A stretch of 64,000 nucleotides of DNA from NCBI GenBank assembly GCA_028023455.1, contig JAQFVV010000187.1:1-64000 (forward strand). The letters run 5' to 3'. This document shows positions 48,404 through 60,170 of this stretch, piece after piece (positions within the stretch are counted from its first letter, which is position 1; each line of letters opens with the position of its first letter). The notes below the pieces were generated by a model that was given only the letters and a program-made list of their open reading frames with translations, was not told where the DNA came from and made no database searches. This stretch comes from Epiperipatus broadwayi. Its lineage: Eukaryota; Onychophora; Udeonychophora; Euonychophora; Peripatidae. Position numbers and translations under genes: made by a program.

Positions 48404-49615
48404 CTGCAAGTGGTAATAATGATTAATAAATGACTGATTATAAGACTTTAAAAAATCAAAACTTAAATAAAAAGTTTATTATCAAAGAGTCCTGATATCA
48501 CAGAAAGCTTCTAGTTTATTAAATATTTCACATAAGATTGTTTGTCTCACCTTTATGCTGATTCACTTTATTGATTGAGTATTGATTCTCATTGAGCCAA
48601 AAAGTATTAAATAATAAAACGTTCAAGCTCATGGAAAAATCATAAGTATTGTGAAAATATAAAGTTTCTGGTCTATATTCTTTGATTGTGGAGAATATTT
48701 ATCTTTGTAAACTATTTGTAATTCTTTCCATTGCAAATTACTGGTCCATAATATTTAGCTCAATATAAAATAACTGAGACTAGTTAAAAAGAACTTGGGT
48801 TTAAATTTCATAATTATATACATGATTGTTATTATTGTTAATTATTGCCGTATGCTATTGTACATTGTTTAAGAGACTGTATATATATATTATAACAGGG
48901 CTGAGTTCAAACCCTGTTCTAAGTCAGAGGGTAATACTACCGAGCATACATATCTAATTAAATCAAGTGAAATATTAAATAAATTGTTATTTTTCTTTTT
49001 TTGTTGTGATCTTGTATGCGGGGGCATATATATATATTTAAGTAAATAAATAAAAAACAGATTGAAATATAAGAGGGATGGGGAATTATATGTTTTGTGC
49101 TCTGATATTTATTTATACGCATGTTTATATTGCTGCATGAGTGAGTAAATGTAATAATTTCGTAAAAAGGAATAAAAGTTATTTGGCACCAGTTATTTTA
49201 ATTTAAAAAGAAATATTCCAAGATGGTTGACCAAAAGAAGAATGTTACAAATTATAAAAAAATATATTAATTGCAAAGAAAGGACCTGAAAAGTTGCAGA
49301 TCGCTATCTTGAGACAAAGACATTTTTAATTAATAAAATAAAATGTTAAAAATAAGAGACAATGAACGGTCGAGTGTAGATCGCAAGGTAAATTGAAAAT
49401 TCCTAAGCTTAGATAAGAGAAACAAAGAAAAGTATTGAAAAGATTTTTGTTTCGCAAACCATATGGTTTAATGAAAGAAGAAAGAACAATAGTATAATTA
49501 ATTAGAGTCGAGAAAGCTGAACTTAGTAGACTTTTAGAGCTGTGACTGCCACGAGCAAGATCGTAGGAAGAAGTAGTAAAAAGAAAAAAGTTTAAAATTG
49601 AAAAATCATGAACAG
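48404..49615. other. no gene seen
   Basis: Contains (TA)n runs at 48880-48893 and 49027-49038 and, at 48898-48960, GGGCTGAGTTCAAACCCTG, a B-box-like phrase that may be a SINE scrap. Confidence 0.4.
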
Positions 49616-49833
49616 GCTGGGGTAGAACAGAATGGGCCAGGCTATGCTATCCATCCTGCGGAGATACTACTGTCACTGTCAATGTAGGAGTGAAGCCCTT
49701 CCTGAAGCTACAAAAAGAACAGCATTCACCAGACGCCATTGATTGCCTTATGAAATCTTATCAAAGAACGAAATCCTTTAATCGTACAGTGCAGCACAAA
49801 GCCAATGGAAAATTGCTAACAATCTACACCCGG
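49616..49833 (+). CDS. unidentified plus-strand gene, larger exon
   Basis: A GC-rich island starting after CATGAACAG and ending at CCCGG|GTGAGA. Seventy-two codons are open: GWGRTEWARLCYPSCGDTTV, TVNVGVKPFLKLQKEQHSPD, AIDCLMKSYQRTKSFNRTVQ, HKANGKLLTIYTR. The peptide is soluble and mixed in composition, unlike the low-complexity chance frames around it. The acceptor lacks a good pyrimidine tract, and a second frame (VEQNGPGYAIHPAEILLSLS then stop) is open over its first half, so the frame is not certain. Its phase-1 start would also join directly to 43916-44071 (…TKKTGWGRTEWA…). Family not recognised. Confidence 0.45.
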
Positions 49834-50619
49834 GTGAGATAAACGAGGTAAAACAAACATTTTTCGTAATGATAGTAACTATTTTGAATGAAAGCACATC
49901 CTATTAAATAATGTGTAAAAGGGTTAAAGTAAATGAAGAGAAAGTTGAAATGATACCCTGTATAAAGATACGCCTTAATAGACAATACCTGAGTGAAATT
50001 GTTTTCAAGCTATGATCTGTATTTTTATGTATTGCATTTATGAACTTGTGCAAGTGTATTTACATGCGGGTTATTTAATTATTCGGGCACAAACCAATAT
50101 CCAATTACGGGGTTCTATGGGGTTTTATTATGTGTTTGTATTAATAAATATTAAGTAGTATTATAAATTTAATTGTGTGTGTCAGTGTTAATTTATTATA
50201 ATAGTATTAAAAAGCAAAAAGTAGGAAAGCAAACGAATCGTTCATGTGCTACATGTGCATTTTTATATGTTCCCTCCACCTCTTTCCCACGGTCAATGAC
50301 TACTACCCCTGAGTGAGCTAGCCAGAGGTCCAAGCTCTAATCACCAGAAATAGATACTCATCCTCTCCCAGCATAATTATTTATTCGTAGGTAAGATTGG
50401 CGCTTGAGGTCATCATTGATGCTCATAAATATGCTGGGCAAGTAATTAGAGTGCATTACAAAACCAACTGCCTATATATGTGTTCATATTATAATTTTTG
50501 TTAAATAAAAAGAGCAAAAACTTAGGTTTGAAATACGGAATAAGCGTATACCACATATATACATGTTTACACTGGAATAAACCGTTACAATATATATATA
50601 TATTATAACAGTCAACGAA

Positions 50620-50780
50620 CCTCCCTAACCTAATCTGCCATACCAGGGCCCACCAGGCCATTTGAACCTGGAAATTTTATACAGTAGGCAGACATGCATG
50701 GGAGAGGTTACCTTTTTATCGAACCAAAAGGACTAGTTGTTAGCTCAGGGAGAAGCTGAGCTTAAAATATCATACTGTAT
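50620..50780 (-). repeat. tRNA-like SINE fragment
   Basis: Minus strand TTCCAGGTTCAAATGGCC resembles a B box; nearby on the plus strand is GTTAGCTCAGGGAGAAGCTGAGC. The segment follows a (TA)n tract and is GC-richer than its surroundings. A decayed SINE is likely; no functional tRNA fold is evident. Confidence 0.35.
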
Positions 50781-51029
50781 GTTCAAATTTCTAATGCTTA
50801 CTTTTAAATATTAATAAAATATATAAAATAAGTCACTACCAAAATTAATTCAACAAAACATTTTATTATAATGCACACACGCATTAAAAAGATTCTGAAA
50901 ATAAAATCAACTAAATATTTGATTTGGATTATATTCACAGCTGGAAGCGGTTAATAGATTTAAATATAATTTTAATATTTTATTAAGTGTGAACATGCTA
51001 CATAGATTATGCAATAACCAACCCAATCC

Positions 51030-51110
51030 CTTTTAATCTTAGGCCAAAAATCCCACATTTAAACCAATGCTAGCTTACTGATATACCGATGCGCCCAATG
51101 CAAAATGAGA
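51030..51110 (-). repeat. tRNA-like SINE fragment
   Basis: Minus strand GGGCGCATCGGTATATCAGT followed by AAGCTAGCATTGGTTTAAAT has tRNA-like A-box and B-box spacing. The rest does not fold as a tRNA. Confidence 0.35.
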
Positions 51111-51239
51111 TTATTAGCATAACACAATCATGCTAACAGGAATTTTACATCTGTATCATGATATCATTAGAAAAATAATGAATCATGGTGAGAAGGAATG
51201 AGCATCTTCCCATGATACAAGAACAAAATTATATGAGAA

Positions 51240-51480
51240 GCTCTGTAAATGGTGATAGTGGTCTTTGCCGGCTTACTGTCCCAGTCAGAGCATAAGAAAA
51301 TCAATGGCGTAGGAAATACGTCTATGACCATTGACAACATGATGACTACTCTTTTGGTTCATATGTTCAGGTGGGTGTCATGCCCTGTATGCTAATGTGG
51401 TACAAGGGAACGAGTATCCAATGCACCTACTCAAGTTACATTGACATAAAACATCTGTACATCTAGCCATACTAGCACCA
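51240..51480. other. unassigned GC-richer segment
   Basis: About 240 bases with GC near 45% and no long frame on either strand. It contains GCCGGCTTACTGTCCCAGTC and ATGACCATTGACAACATGAT. Possibly an old repeat, or an untranslated or regulatory region. Confidence 0.3.
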
Positions 51481-51846
51481 ATCCAAATATGAAACAATTA
51501 GCCCAAAATTAACACACTTTAAAATAACAATCTTACAAATCTATGCAGCCATTCACACTCACTTTAAATAATTAATTTAAAAGAAATTACGAGAATGGAA
51601 ATGATATTAAGCATATTTTTAAAAAAAGAAAATATATAAATAATTTAAAATTTAATCAGATAACAGATTTCTTTTAAAAGTTAAGTGACACTTAAAATAT
51701 TGGAAAAAGTTTGCATTGTATGATTAATGTTCATACTTCATTTAAAAGAAAAGTTTATACTTTTGAATGCTATAGGTAAAATCCATCTTTGTAATCCTTG
51801 ATGCATGGTAGAATTCAAAGTTCTTTCCATTTCCTATTCTTCTAGA

Positions 51847-51930
51847 TGGAGAGCAGTCCATTGCTGGCTATTTTCTGAAAACCGTCCTATTCTGGAGACC
51901 GCTTCAGCTGTGCAAATATGGGAAACGTAA
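51847..51930 (+). other. possible exon, frame undecided
   Basis: Preceded by the excellent acceptor CCATTTCCTATTCTTCTAG (51828-51846). All three frames are nearly open: one reads GEQSIAGYFLKTVLFWRPLQ, another SENRPILETASAVQIWET and a stop; the minus strand also has an acceptor-like TTTGCACAG and reads EAVSRIGRFSENSQQWTALH. It could be a downstream exon of the plus-strand gene, but it cannot be resolved by eye. Confidence 0.28.
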
Positions 51931-52447
51931 ATTATTACTGACCCCTACATTTTGGAGATCCGCAATACACTTCTAAATATACTTAATAATACACAATCAG
52001 TAAGAACAATTCAAAAATCTCTTCTCCCTTCGAAGTATTTTTTTCTCTGTAAACTCTTATCAGTAGTATTTTTTTAATTTGTCTCTTATCTGACTATATG
52101 CCCAAGGGTCTGTTTGCAATTACCTCAAAATAGAAAATCATTTCCATTCTAAGAATAAAAATAACAAATTAACAACATTTTTTAAAAAATTCTTTTATAT
52201 TAAAAAGAATCTTGTTTTTAGATTTTAACTTTAAATTATATAATTAATTTGCCATCTGTGCATTATATATATTAATTCAAATCAAATTATTAAATTCCCC
52301 CCCTTTTTAAAATATCATTCTGAGCATTTTAGTTTTCTCAGAATTTAAACTTATAAACAATCTAATTTTATTTACTTAACATTTATTTAACTGTATACGT
52401 GTATTCCTATTTATTTACTATAACCCCCATCCCATTATAATTCTATT

Positions 52448-53582
52448 CTATAACCGATCAGGTGGCTCTTTTTTTCTATCCATTAAATTACTTCGCCCAT
52501 CCCATTTCCTATATCTATCTAAGGGTTCCCGAGTGTAATCAACTTGTGTTAAAAATTCCGCCATCTCATCTATCGAACACCCGTCCTTACTTAACATTAA
52601 ATGCTGTATCTCCGGTGGCATGTTATTTCGCAATATTCTGATCATTTGTCCCTCTGACATGGGAAATGCTGTTAATGCCCTAAGCTTTGCTATCTGTCGA
52701 TAAAAAAATTGTGCATGAGTTTCTCCCGAGTGCTTGCATATCTTTCCTGAGATATTTTATACATCATACCATCTTGCCTAGCCTCATTCCAAAATGCCCT
52801 CAAAATCACACATCTATACTCAGCAAATGTTCACAGCCTATCACCCATAGTATTCCACCAATTACACTCAGTCCCCTGTAAGTAACCACTCACTACCACA
52901 ACTTTATCTTCCTCTGTCAATCTTTTAAATGAAAACAAATGGCTTAAACTTTCTAAATGCCTTAACAGGTTCTCTTCCATTTCCGCCTTAAACACTGAAA
53001 CATTAAACTGCTTTTCCATAAACTTATCTATCTGTAAGTCTTGCCTATCACCCAAACTAAAATCATCACACTTCTGTCCAATCTGTTTTACTTTCTGCTC
53101 TACCTTTTCCATCATATTACTACATATTCCTTCTATTTCAGCTTTTACATCCTCTTTGCCCTCTCTTTTTCTTTCAAAATTTCCCAATTCTTTGTCATTA
53201 CCTCCTTCTATACTCCCTACTTTAAATTGATTTACCTTTCCCTTATTTAACTCCTCCTTTAATTCTTCCATATTTCCTTTTAATTCTAAAACTTCAGTCC
53301 TTACTTCATCCACATCATTCCTTATATTTTCTACTACTTCCTGACCTATATCCATTCTTCCCATTCCTGTCTCATTTCCCTCATTTCTGTCCTAAGTTCA
53401 CTAATTTCTTGTTTCATTATTTTCTGATTCAGATTTATATCTTCATGCATCTCTTTCATTATGTTTACTAATATTTGGAAAACATTTCCTTCAACTAACT
53501 GTGGATTTTTAAAAGATATTGGACTTACTTCTGACATTGCCCCTCCTTCACTACCACTTTCTTCCACTATATTATTAATCAA
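52448..53582 (-). pseudogene. Gag of a second LTR retrotransposon
   Basis: Minus-strand frames in order: 53582-53346 (MINNIVEESGSEGGAMSEVS, then a Glu/Met-rich coiled coil), 53364-52831 (coiled coil; then LLRHLESLSHLFSFKRLTEE, DKVVVVSGYLQGTECNWWNT), and, after a frame change, 52830-52448 (sequence reading FWNEARQD then SEGQMIRILRNNMPPEIQHL). The GYLQGTECNWWN segment and the following RILRNNMPPEIQ are the core and end of a Retrotrans_gag capsid domain. Two frameshifts and a stop break it. No zinc knuckle, protease or polymerase follows before 51.9 kb, so the element is truncated 3'. Unrelated in sequence to the family at 21-24.7 kb. Confidence 0.75.
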
Positions 53583-54048
53583 TTTAAATTTTATCTAGAT
53601 ACAAAGAAAAATCTATTTCAATGCAAGCACAGTCAACCCTCACCCTCTTAGTTCTAATTCTATGTGGAGTGTGTGTTATTTTTTATCTTTAAAAAATACG
53701 TTTCTATTTTCTAACTCCAAGAAAATCAAATTTTATCATACACCCAAAAGTAGCCTGTTCGGGAAAAAAATACAAATACTACCAATACATTTATGACACT
53801 TTTCTTCAATAATATCCCCTATTAATATATAACAATGGTCAACTTTAACCCTCCATTTAAACAACTAACTACAATTCAAGCCATGTCAATTCGCCAAATG
53901 AATTCCCAACTATGTCTTATAGTAATCTTATAATTTGCTATGACTATTTTCAGGCTCCTTTAAATCTCTACATCAATGTCCAATTGTCCTTTATATTGGT
54001 CCTACATTAATGTGCAAACAACAATTTAACTACGGTCCTATCACTTAA

Positions 54049-54793
54049 CCCTTTTCCCGCCTCTTACGAAGCTCCTCGTAGACATCTGACGTCACTCTAA
54101 CTCTGCCAGTTCTTATGCTAAAAAATTCGTTTGATAGGTTTTGAATAGGTTTTTAAAAGTTCTGTAAGATGGTGCCCTCTTCCGAATTATTTTACAAGTA
54201 AAAATTAAAAAAAACGCATTTAAACCTAAACAAAGAAAGAACATCGTTTGTAATTGGTTGTTAGTGAGCTCTCGGCCGAAAAAGACATTCTGATTGGCTG
54301 GAAAGAACAAAATAACCGCCTGATCAAAGAAAATAAAGAAAAACGCTGAGATTTTCATTTCGAATGCAATTTTAAGTATTAAAAAAATATAATTTCAGAA
54401 ATTAAACTAGTTTTTTAAAAAATATACTAAAAAAACAAAATTATTTTCGAAAAATATTGAAGATTTTAGTAAAAATATTAAAGAAATATTTAAAAGAAAT
54501 ATTTACTTTTCTATAACGTAAAAGTCAACCTTTTTGTTTATATTATAGCTTTTATGTTGCCGAAATTGAATATTTTAGAATAAATAAATAGCAATTTATT
54601 TTTGAAAGAACTTTCGTTCTCTTCATAACCTGAAAAATTAGTAATATACTTTTTATAAACGTATCTGAGTTGAATTTAATATTATAGGCGAATATGTTTT
54701 AACAATAGGCTTTGTCTTCAGTTTGTGAGTTGGCCAATTAAAAGATTTGATTTTTACCTCATACAACCAATAATATAATTAGCGGTTAAAAGG
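54049..54793. mobile_element. piggyBac-type MITE flanked by TTAA
   Basis: TTAA at 54045-54048 and 54794-54797. Termini CCCTTTTCCCGCC and, inverted, CCTTTTAACCGC agree with piggyBac-like inverted ends. 745 bases with no transposase. It interrupts the repeated leader of the LTR retrotransposon. Confidence 0.75.
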
Positions 54794-54810
54794 TTAAACA
54801 ACCAAATTTC

Positions 54811-55122
54811 GAGCCATATTACTGTGCCTATTAAATGTCCAACTATCTACTTTAATGCACTGAATGCTCCTCCAAACTACAACTTCTATTTCTCTACTTA
54901 AAACTACACTTTTGGGCTATGTTACTGTGCCTAATAAACGTCCAACTAACTACTTTATTGCGCTATGCCCCTCCTAAATTACAACTATCAGTTCCTCCAC
55001 TTAAAATGACAACTTCCGGGCCATGTTCTGTGCCTAATAAATATCCAACTAACTACATTATAATGCCATGTGCCCTCCAAACTACAATTTCTGTCAGTTC
55101 TTCCACTCGAAATGTCTAATTC
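54811..55122. repeat. three ~104-bp tandem units in the retrotransposon leader
   Basis: Units at 54811-54909, 54910-55013 and 55014-55122 share GGCCATGTTACTGTGCCTAA, TCCAACTAACTAC and CTCCAAACTACAACTTC. A diverged partial unit appears before the MITE (53840-53890 and 53990-54040), so the MITE entered a longer array. Confidence 0.8.
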
Positions 55123-55189
55123 TAAGGTCACATTAACACGCTACATAAAACAGTTTCACGTGATGTCAAATGCACCAAAAGAACGTTTT

Positions 55190-55207
55190 GCCCCATGTTG
55201 GGTGCCA
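55190..55207 (-). other. primer-binding site (tRNA-Lys type)
   Basis: Minus strand TGGCACCCAACATGGGGC matches 16 of 18 positions of the complement of the tRNA-Lys 3' end, TGGCGCCCAACGTGGGGC. Both differences are G to A within CpG, i.e. CpG decay. It begins one base after a CA dinucleotide that would end the 5' LTR, and lies 1.6 kb upstream of Gag. Confidence 0.7.
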
Positions 55208-55208
55208 A

Positions 55209-55740
55209 TGACCCAACCAATCAAATCAACCAACCTGCTAATTTAAAAACAACTTACCTCCGAACAACAACTAAATAAATAAACTACTAACTACTTCTTT
55301 TACTACCTAAAATTACAATTTTAAAATCTACCACTTAAATTTACAGGAAATAACAAACCCTAAACATCGACAAATAAAATATTAATTAATATTTTATGAT
55401 ATTTTGTCCTCCTAAATTTCCCTTTCAGACAATGGTTGGCTTTCAGGCAAAGTGTCAACTATTATCAACAGCAAACTATTAATAACATTCAACACTTGAC
55501 AACCAAATATATACCGATCAAATAAACACTTTATTATTATTTTTGAAAGAAAGAAAATCCCTTAGGCACCAGATAATTACATTAGAATTTGCATGTCCAT
55601 CTGATCAGCATAATCCAGTGCCTGAAACGTCCGCTAACTCAGTCATTTCCAACCACCCACTAGTAAACAAACAAAAGGTATATCTTAATTGCCCGCCTGT
55701 TCTAAATTGCTACTATTTTCTAAAACTAAAATAATTTTCC
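55209..55740 (-). repeat. probable 5' LTR of the second retrotransposon
   Basis: Upstream (minus sense) of the primer site. The inner boundary at 55209 is TG on the plus strand, as an LTR end should be; the outer boundary is a guess. An AATAAAG signal on the minus strand lies near 55530. No second copy was found in the window, so it cannot be confirmed by repetition. Confidence 0.4.
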
Positions 55741-56409
55741 CCTGAACCATTCAAAAATTAAACTAATAATAACAACATTATACTAAATGCTAAACATTTA
55801 TAGATTTAACTTGGCAAATCTTTTCTAAATACTATTATTAATGATTGGATTTTTTTCCCTCCTACTCTTATTAAGAAAATAAATATTTATACTTACCCGC
55901 ACATATCAGAAATAAACATAAATATTTTAAGAAAAATAATTTAAATGTCTTACTTTATTTTAAAATAAATGCATCATTTTATCTTATAATGAATCACACA
56001 TACACTTCTTTTTTTAAAGATTAAAATAAGCATTTTAATATATTACTTGAGCAAATAAATTATACACGTTACATCATATTTTATTATTATTATATTTTAA
56101 GTTTAAGTTTAAAAATCAAATCACACATACATGCATACCAAAAATATTATTTCATAGAAGCTGTTTTTACTTATTTTATTATTGCAAATATTAATTTTTT
56201 GAAGTTTAAAGTTTATTCTTTTTTAAGTTTTATTCAAAAAGTTCAAAAATTCTTTCAATAAAGTCTATTTTTATTTTAAGTAGAAATCGGAAATATTTAG
56301 ATATCAAATTCAAATAATTACCTAGGTTTTATATACAACAGAAACAGTATAATGGGATTATCTCTTAACTCTTCGATGACTGGTAAAATTCTTTTGTAGA
56401 TCCTGTGTC
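55741..56409. other. 3' flank of the exon below
   Basis: AT-rich; would contain the 3' UTR of the minus-strand gene, with an AATAAA on the minus strand near 56270. No ORF of interest. Confidence 0.4.
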
Positions 56410-56532
56410 CTAATATTTCCGTGGCTGGTTTGGCATTCCCCACACTCCACTGTCCATGTAGTCTATTTTAACATGATTACCTTCTGAACTAATCACAGAT
56501 CTTAGATGCGTAGAGAGCGGCTTTTCAGTCAA
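56410..56532 (-). CDS. probable terminal coding exon of an unidentified minus-strand gene
   Basis: Minus strand: acceptor CCAACATATTTGCAG, forty codons, TAG stop at 56412-56410. The peptide is LTEKPLSTHLRSVISSEGNH, VKIDYMDSGVWGMPNQPRKY. It starts in phase 0. GC is near 45% against ~22% around it, and the sequence has normal protein-like composition. It ends in a basic Gln-Pro-Arg-Lys-Tyr tail. The gene would extend to higher coordinates, beyond or among the repeats to the right. It is upstream of the WD40 gene's recognised exons on the same strand, but because it ends in a stop it cannot be part of that transcript. Family not recognised. Confidence 0.52.
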   Translation of the reverse strand: MTEKPLSTHLRSVISSEGNHVKIDYMDSGVWGMPNQPRKY

Positions 56533-57546
56533 CTGCAAATATGTTGGTTTTTTAACAATGCATCATTTTTGGAAATATTACTTCAAAAATATTTTATTAA
56601 AATGAGAAAGTCCGAACCAAGAATGAACAAAATTTGAGCTATTTATACTGTTTTAAACAATGGAAAACTTTATTTTTAGAAGCAGTGTTCGTCTTGTGAA
56701 ATAAAATCAGCTTCTAGCGTCTACTTTTTATTAAAAATTGCATACACACATGCATATATATTTATTTATTTATTATAAGATAAAACAAAATCTCTTTATT
56801 ATTTTATTAAAAATTCATTTAAAAAATATTAAATCATTTATTTATTACAAGATTTTTTTTTCTTCTTTTAAACAAAAAAAAATCGTTTATTTTAAACAGC
56901 TTATTATTTTAAACAACTTATTATTTTAAACAGTGTTTACAGTTTATTTTATTAAATACAAAATCCCCCTCCCCCCCTACTCTTTAGTTTTTACATTTTA
57001 TTCTCTTAATTTTAAACTTTTATATTTTAAAACATGGAATTCATAATAAATTAATTACATATCAATGTACTTTGGTGCAATATATATATATATATTAAAG
57101 CACTGGAGTAAATCTATTAAATGTATGCAAAAAAATAAAATATAAACAAAATTACTTATATGTAAAACTGCTACCTTTTATATTTCAATCAGATGAGTGA
57201 TTTTTATCATAAACAAATACAGTAAAACGATGGTGTTCAAAAATTACAAGTCATATGCAACATCTTTGCTTTAAAAAAACCCTATTGGTTAAAAGATTTT
57301 ACTTAGGACATTTTATCAACTAAAGACAAAGTTATTTTAGTGTACATTAAAAAAACTGTATTATTTTCTAATCAAAATACATAAAGGTTTTTAAACTTAA
57401 TTTTAAAATATACGCAAAAAAAAAATGACTGCAGAAAGGAATTTATTGTTAACTGAAAAAAGACCCTTTGATTTGTCTTGGAAGCCTTAAAGGAATCAAA
57501 CAGGGAAAATTCCTAACAACCGCACCATATATTCTTGTTGTTGCAG
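56533..57546. other. no gene seen
   Basis: Very AT-rich, with homopolymer runs, a (TA)n tract at 57081-57096 and a poly-C patch at 56967-56978. The 56738-56929 frame is low-complexity. Confidence 0.45.
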
Positions 57547-57592
57547 TTGTTATTATTATGTCATTATTCATATAGTACCCAAACATGGATGG
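57547..57592 (+). CDS. possible micro-exon
   Basis: TTCTTGTTGTTGCAG and ATGG|GTAAGTAT are both close to consensus. The 46 bases read LLLLCHYSYSTQTWM. Nothing nearby on the plus strand joins to it, and the surrounding region leads into an RTE LINE, so this may be chance. Confidence 0.2.
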
Positions 57593-57929
57593 GTAAGTAT
57601 GGTGAGTTTATTGTTTTTATTCTGAGTTTAAGATCAAGAAACACCATGATATTTCTTCTTAGTTGCCTGATCATTCTGAACTGTAATCAGTTTGAGTTCG
57701 TGAATTCAGGCAGAATGAATGTGATTGTGAATGATTTTTTTTTCTAATAGATATATACAATCATGACAAACCAAACTAAATCATGGCTCTTAATCACAGG
57801 AGGCTGTAAAGTCACCTGCCAAGGAAACAATTGGTAGATGAAGACAGAAGATGCTAAGAATCTCTAGCTTGTGAACTCTGGCTGCTATTTATTTAAGTAC
57901 TTACAACTGCAGATCATTGGAATAAGAAT

Positions 57930-59480
57930 TGTCTCACATTAAATGGACTTTATTAAACTTTGTAAAGTTAAAAGAAAATAATATGAAGAGAATGCACTAT
58001 ACTACAAAAGTACAAACATTGAAAGTACAAGTGGAGCAAGATTCATTATAAATGAAAATTGGAAAAACAACATTGTGGATATTGATGGTGTATCAGACAG
58101 TGTCAAGATTAGTTATTCAACTTAATAACAGATATCAAATGCAGATAATTCAGATTATGAATTAACAAGGTCTCATTGTGATGATGAAATAGACAATTTT
58201 TACATGGATGTACAAAAGGCTTTTGATCAGAAAAACATTTTAAAATTGTCATGAGAGACTTTAATGCTAGAATTGGTGAACACTTGAAAGATGAAATTGC
58301 TGTAGGCAAATTTGGATACAGTGATAGAAATGAGAGAAGTTTTAGATTTGTGGAGTTTGAAGAAAAGAAAACTTTTACATTATGACTTCTTTTATTTAGA
58401 ATAATGTTGAATGAAAATGGACATAGCAGCATCCAAATGAAGGTACAGCAGAATTGGATTATATTTTAACTAACAGAAAATATATATTTCAAAACTGTAA
58501 TGTTCTTAATAAATTCAGCACAAGAGATGATTATCAATAAATGAGAAGTAAGTTACATGTTAATGCAAAACTAAAGAGACAAAAATTATTAAGAAAAACA
58601 ATATTCACAGTTGATATTGTTGATCTTCAGAAATATTCCAATGAACTTAAATTAGAACTTGCAAATCATTTTCAAATATGACAGATTTTCAACATGATTA
58701 AGATTTGAATGAAATCAATAGGAAGATACTTGATACACTTTTAAAAACTGCAACAAAAATAGCTGGTACAAAAAACAGCAATTGATCAATAAAATTTCTA
58801 CTAAGAAAAGAACAATTTATGAAGAAAGTAAGGAATATAAAAATGATGCATTAAGAAGGATTGAATATCTTGAATTTTTTACATGATGCAAAAAAGTTGG
58901 CAATGATATAAAAAAGTATAATTGTGAATTAGCTTTTGGCAATGATATAAGAAAGTATAATTATGAATTAGCAAGGAAAGCTGTAGAAGTGAACAAAAGT
59001 CTCAAAAGTATATAACAACATCTTGATATTGGTAGGAAACTTATTTCTGCAAGAAAAAAAGAATATTGAACTATTACTAAAAGGAGAAATGTCATCATGA
59101 AATGTGTAGAAGAGTTCTATCAAGAATTATATAGCAATAAAAAGCAAAAAAAATTATTTTGTACAACTACATCTTCTGAATTGCACAAGATTTTAAATGA
59201 AGTAGTGAGATCTACAATTGAATTTTTGAAGAAGGGAAAATCTCCAGGTAATAACTTAAAAGAAGCAGCAGAAGAAATAGAAAAAAATTTGTCAAAGTTG
59301 ATTGGAAGAATGCAGTATTATAAAGAACATATTAAAAATTACTGACCTATCAGTTCAATACAAAATTTTTACCAAAATAATTACAACTCATCTACAGCAA
59401 ACTTTGGATTTTAATGAAACAAAAGATACCAATGTATCCAGTTACTTATGACAATATTTTGGTCAACTAATCTTTTTCTG
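57930..59480 (+). pseudogene. RTE-type LINE remnant: endonuclease to start of RT
   Basis: Plus-strand reading, with many stops and shifts: GARFIINENWKNNIVDIDGV (about 58035-58095), then MRDFNARIGEHLKDEIAVGK, FGYSDRNERSFRFVEF (58250-58365), which is the GDFNAKVG...G-HG-GERNE-G block of RTE/BovB-type endonucleases, and LDYILTNRKYIFQN-type sequence (58455-58500). After a linker comes MKCVEEFYQELYSNKKQKKL and EVVRSTIEFLKKGKSPGNNL (59097-59260), the YxxLY and KKMK.GKSPGPD start of RTE reverse transcriptase, ending near HIKNY-PIS (59330-59350) and a short tail. The rest of RT is absent, so the copy is 3'-truncated or interrupted, contrary to the usual 5' truncation. Confidence 0.72.
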
Positions 59481-60170
59481 GTAGAGATAATAGATTTGCA
59501 CTGTTCTTTAATTAGTGGCTAATCTTATTATTCCAATAAATGAATTAGATACATCTTAGGTCAGTCATTATACATTTTCATAATTTCTGTTTTGTATCAA
59601 GTATAGCTACTTTAAACCTAGAATGGTTTTCTATCTTTTTATCAATGTGTTGATAATGGCCTTAATTATCTTGAAAGAGAAGTTATTAAAATACATAAAT
59701 TGATTGTTTGAATTTACAAATTATTAGGTTTAAATGATAATTGTAAAAGTTAATTGGTGAATATTCCTAATGAGTTGAATTATGCAAACATAACCAACAC
59801 ACTAGAGAGTTATGTATTATAATTAGGCTTTTATTTTCATCAAATCGACGTTTGTTCAAAATTGTCTTTAAGAAAAACATCATAGTATACAGTTTTTCTT
59901 TTTTTACAAAATTCCATAAGATGTGTTCTATCTCATTTTTAAAGTCAATACAATAAAAATAAAAGCATAATTATAATATATAGTTGTCTATTAAGTTGAT
60001 TATGTTTACATAATTCAATTCATTAGGAATATATATAAGGAAGACAACACAATGGCCAAAAACAGAATAACGATCAAGTGATATATATATATATATGAAA
60101 GTTGATAAAATATAGAAAATTTACATATTCAATTTATTAATAACATTTTTTAAAAAAGACAAAAATAATG
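59480..60170. other. no gene seen
   Basis: AT-rich linker between the RTE and Penelope-like fragments, with a (TA)n run at 60082-60096. Confidence 0.45.

Noticed and set aside
45350-51110. Functional tRNA genes
   Set aside because: A- and B-box-like phrases occur at three places, but none folds into a complete cloverleaf with a paired acceptor stem; SINE remnants are more likely.
54113-54358. 81-codon minus-strand hydrophobic frame
   Set aside because: Lies inside the TTAA-flanked MITE; Phe-rich composition is a product of A-rich DNA on the other strand.
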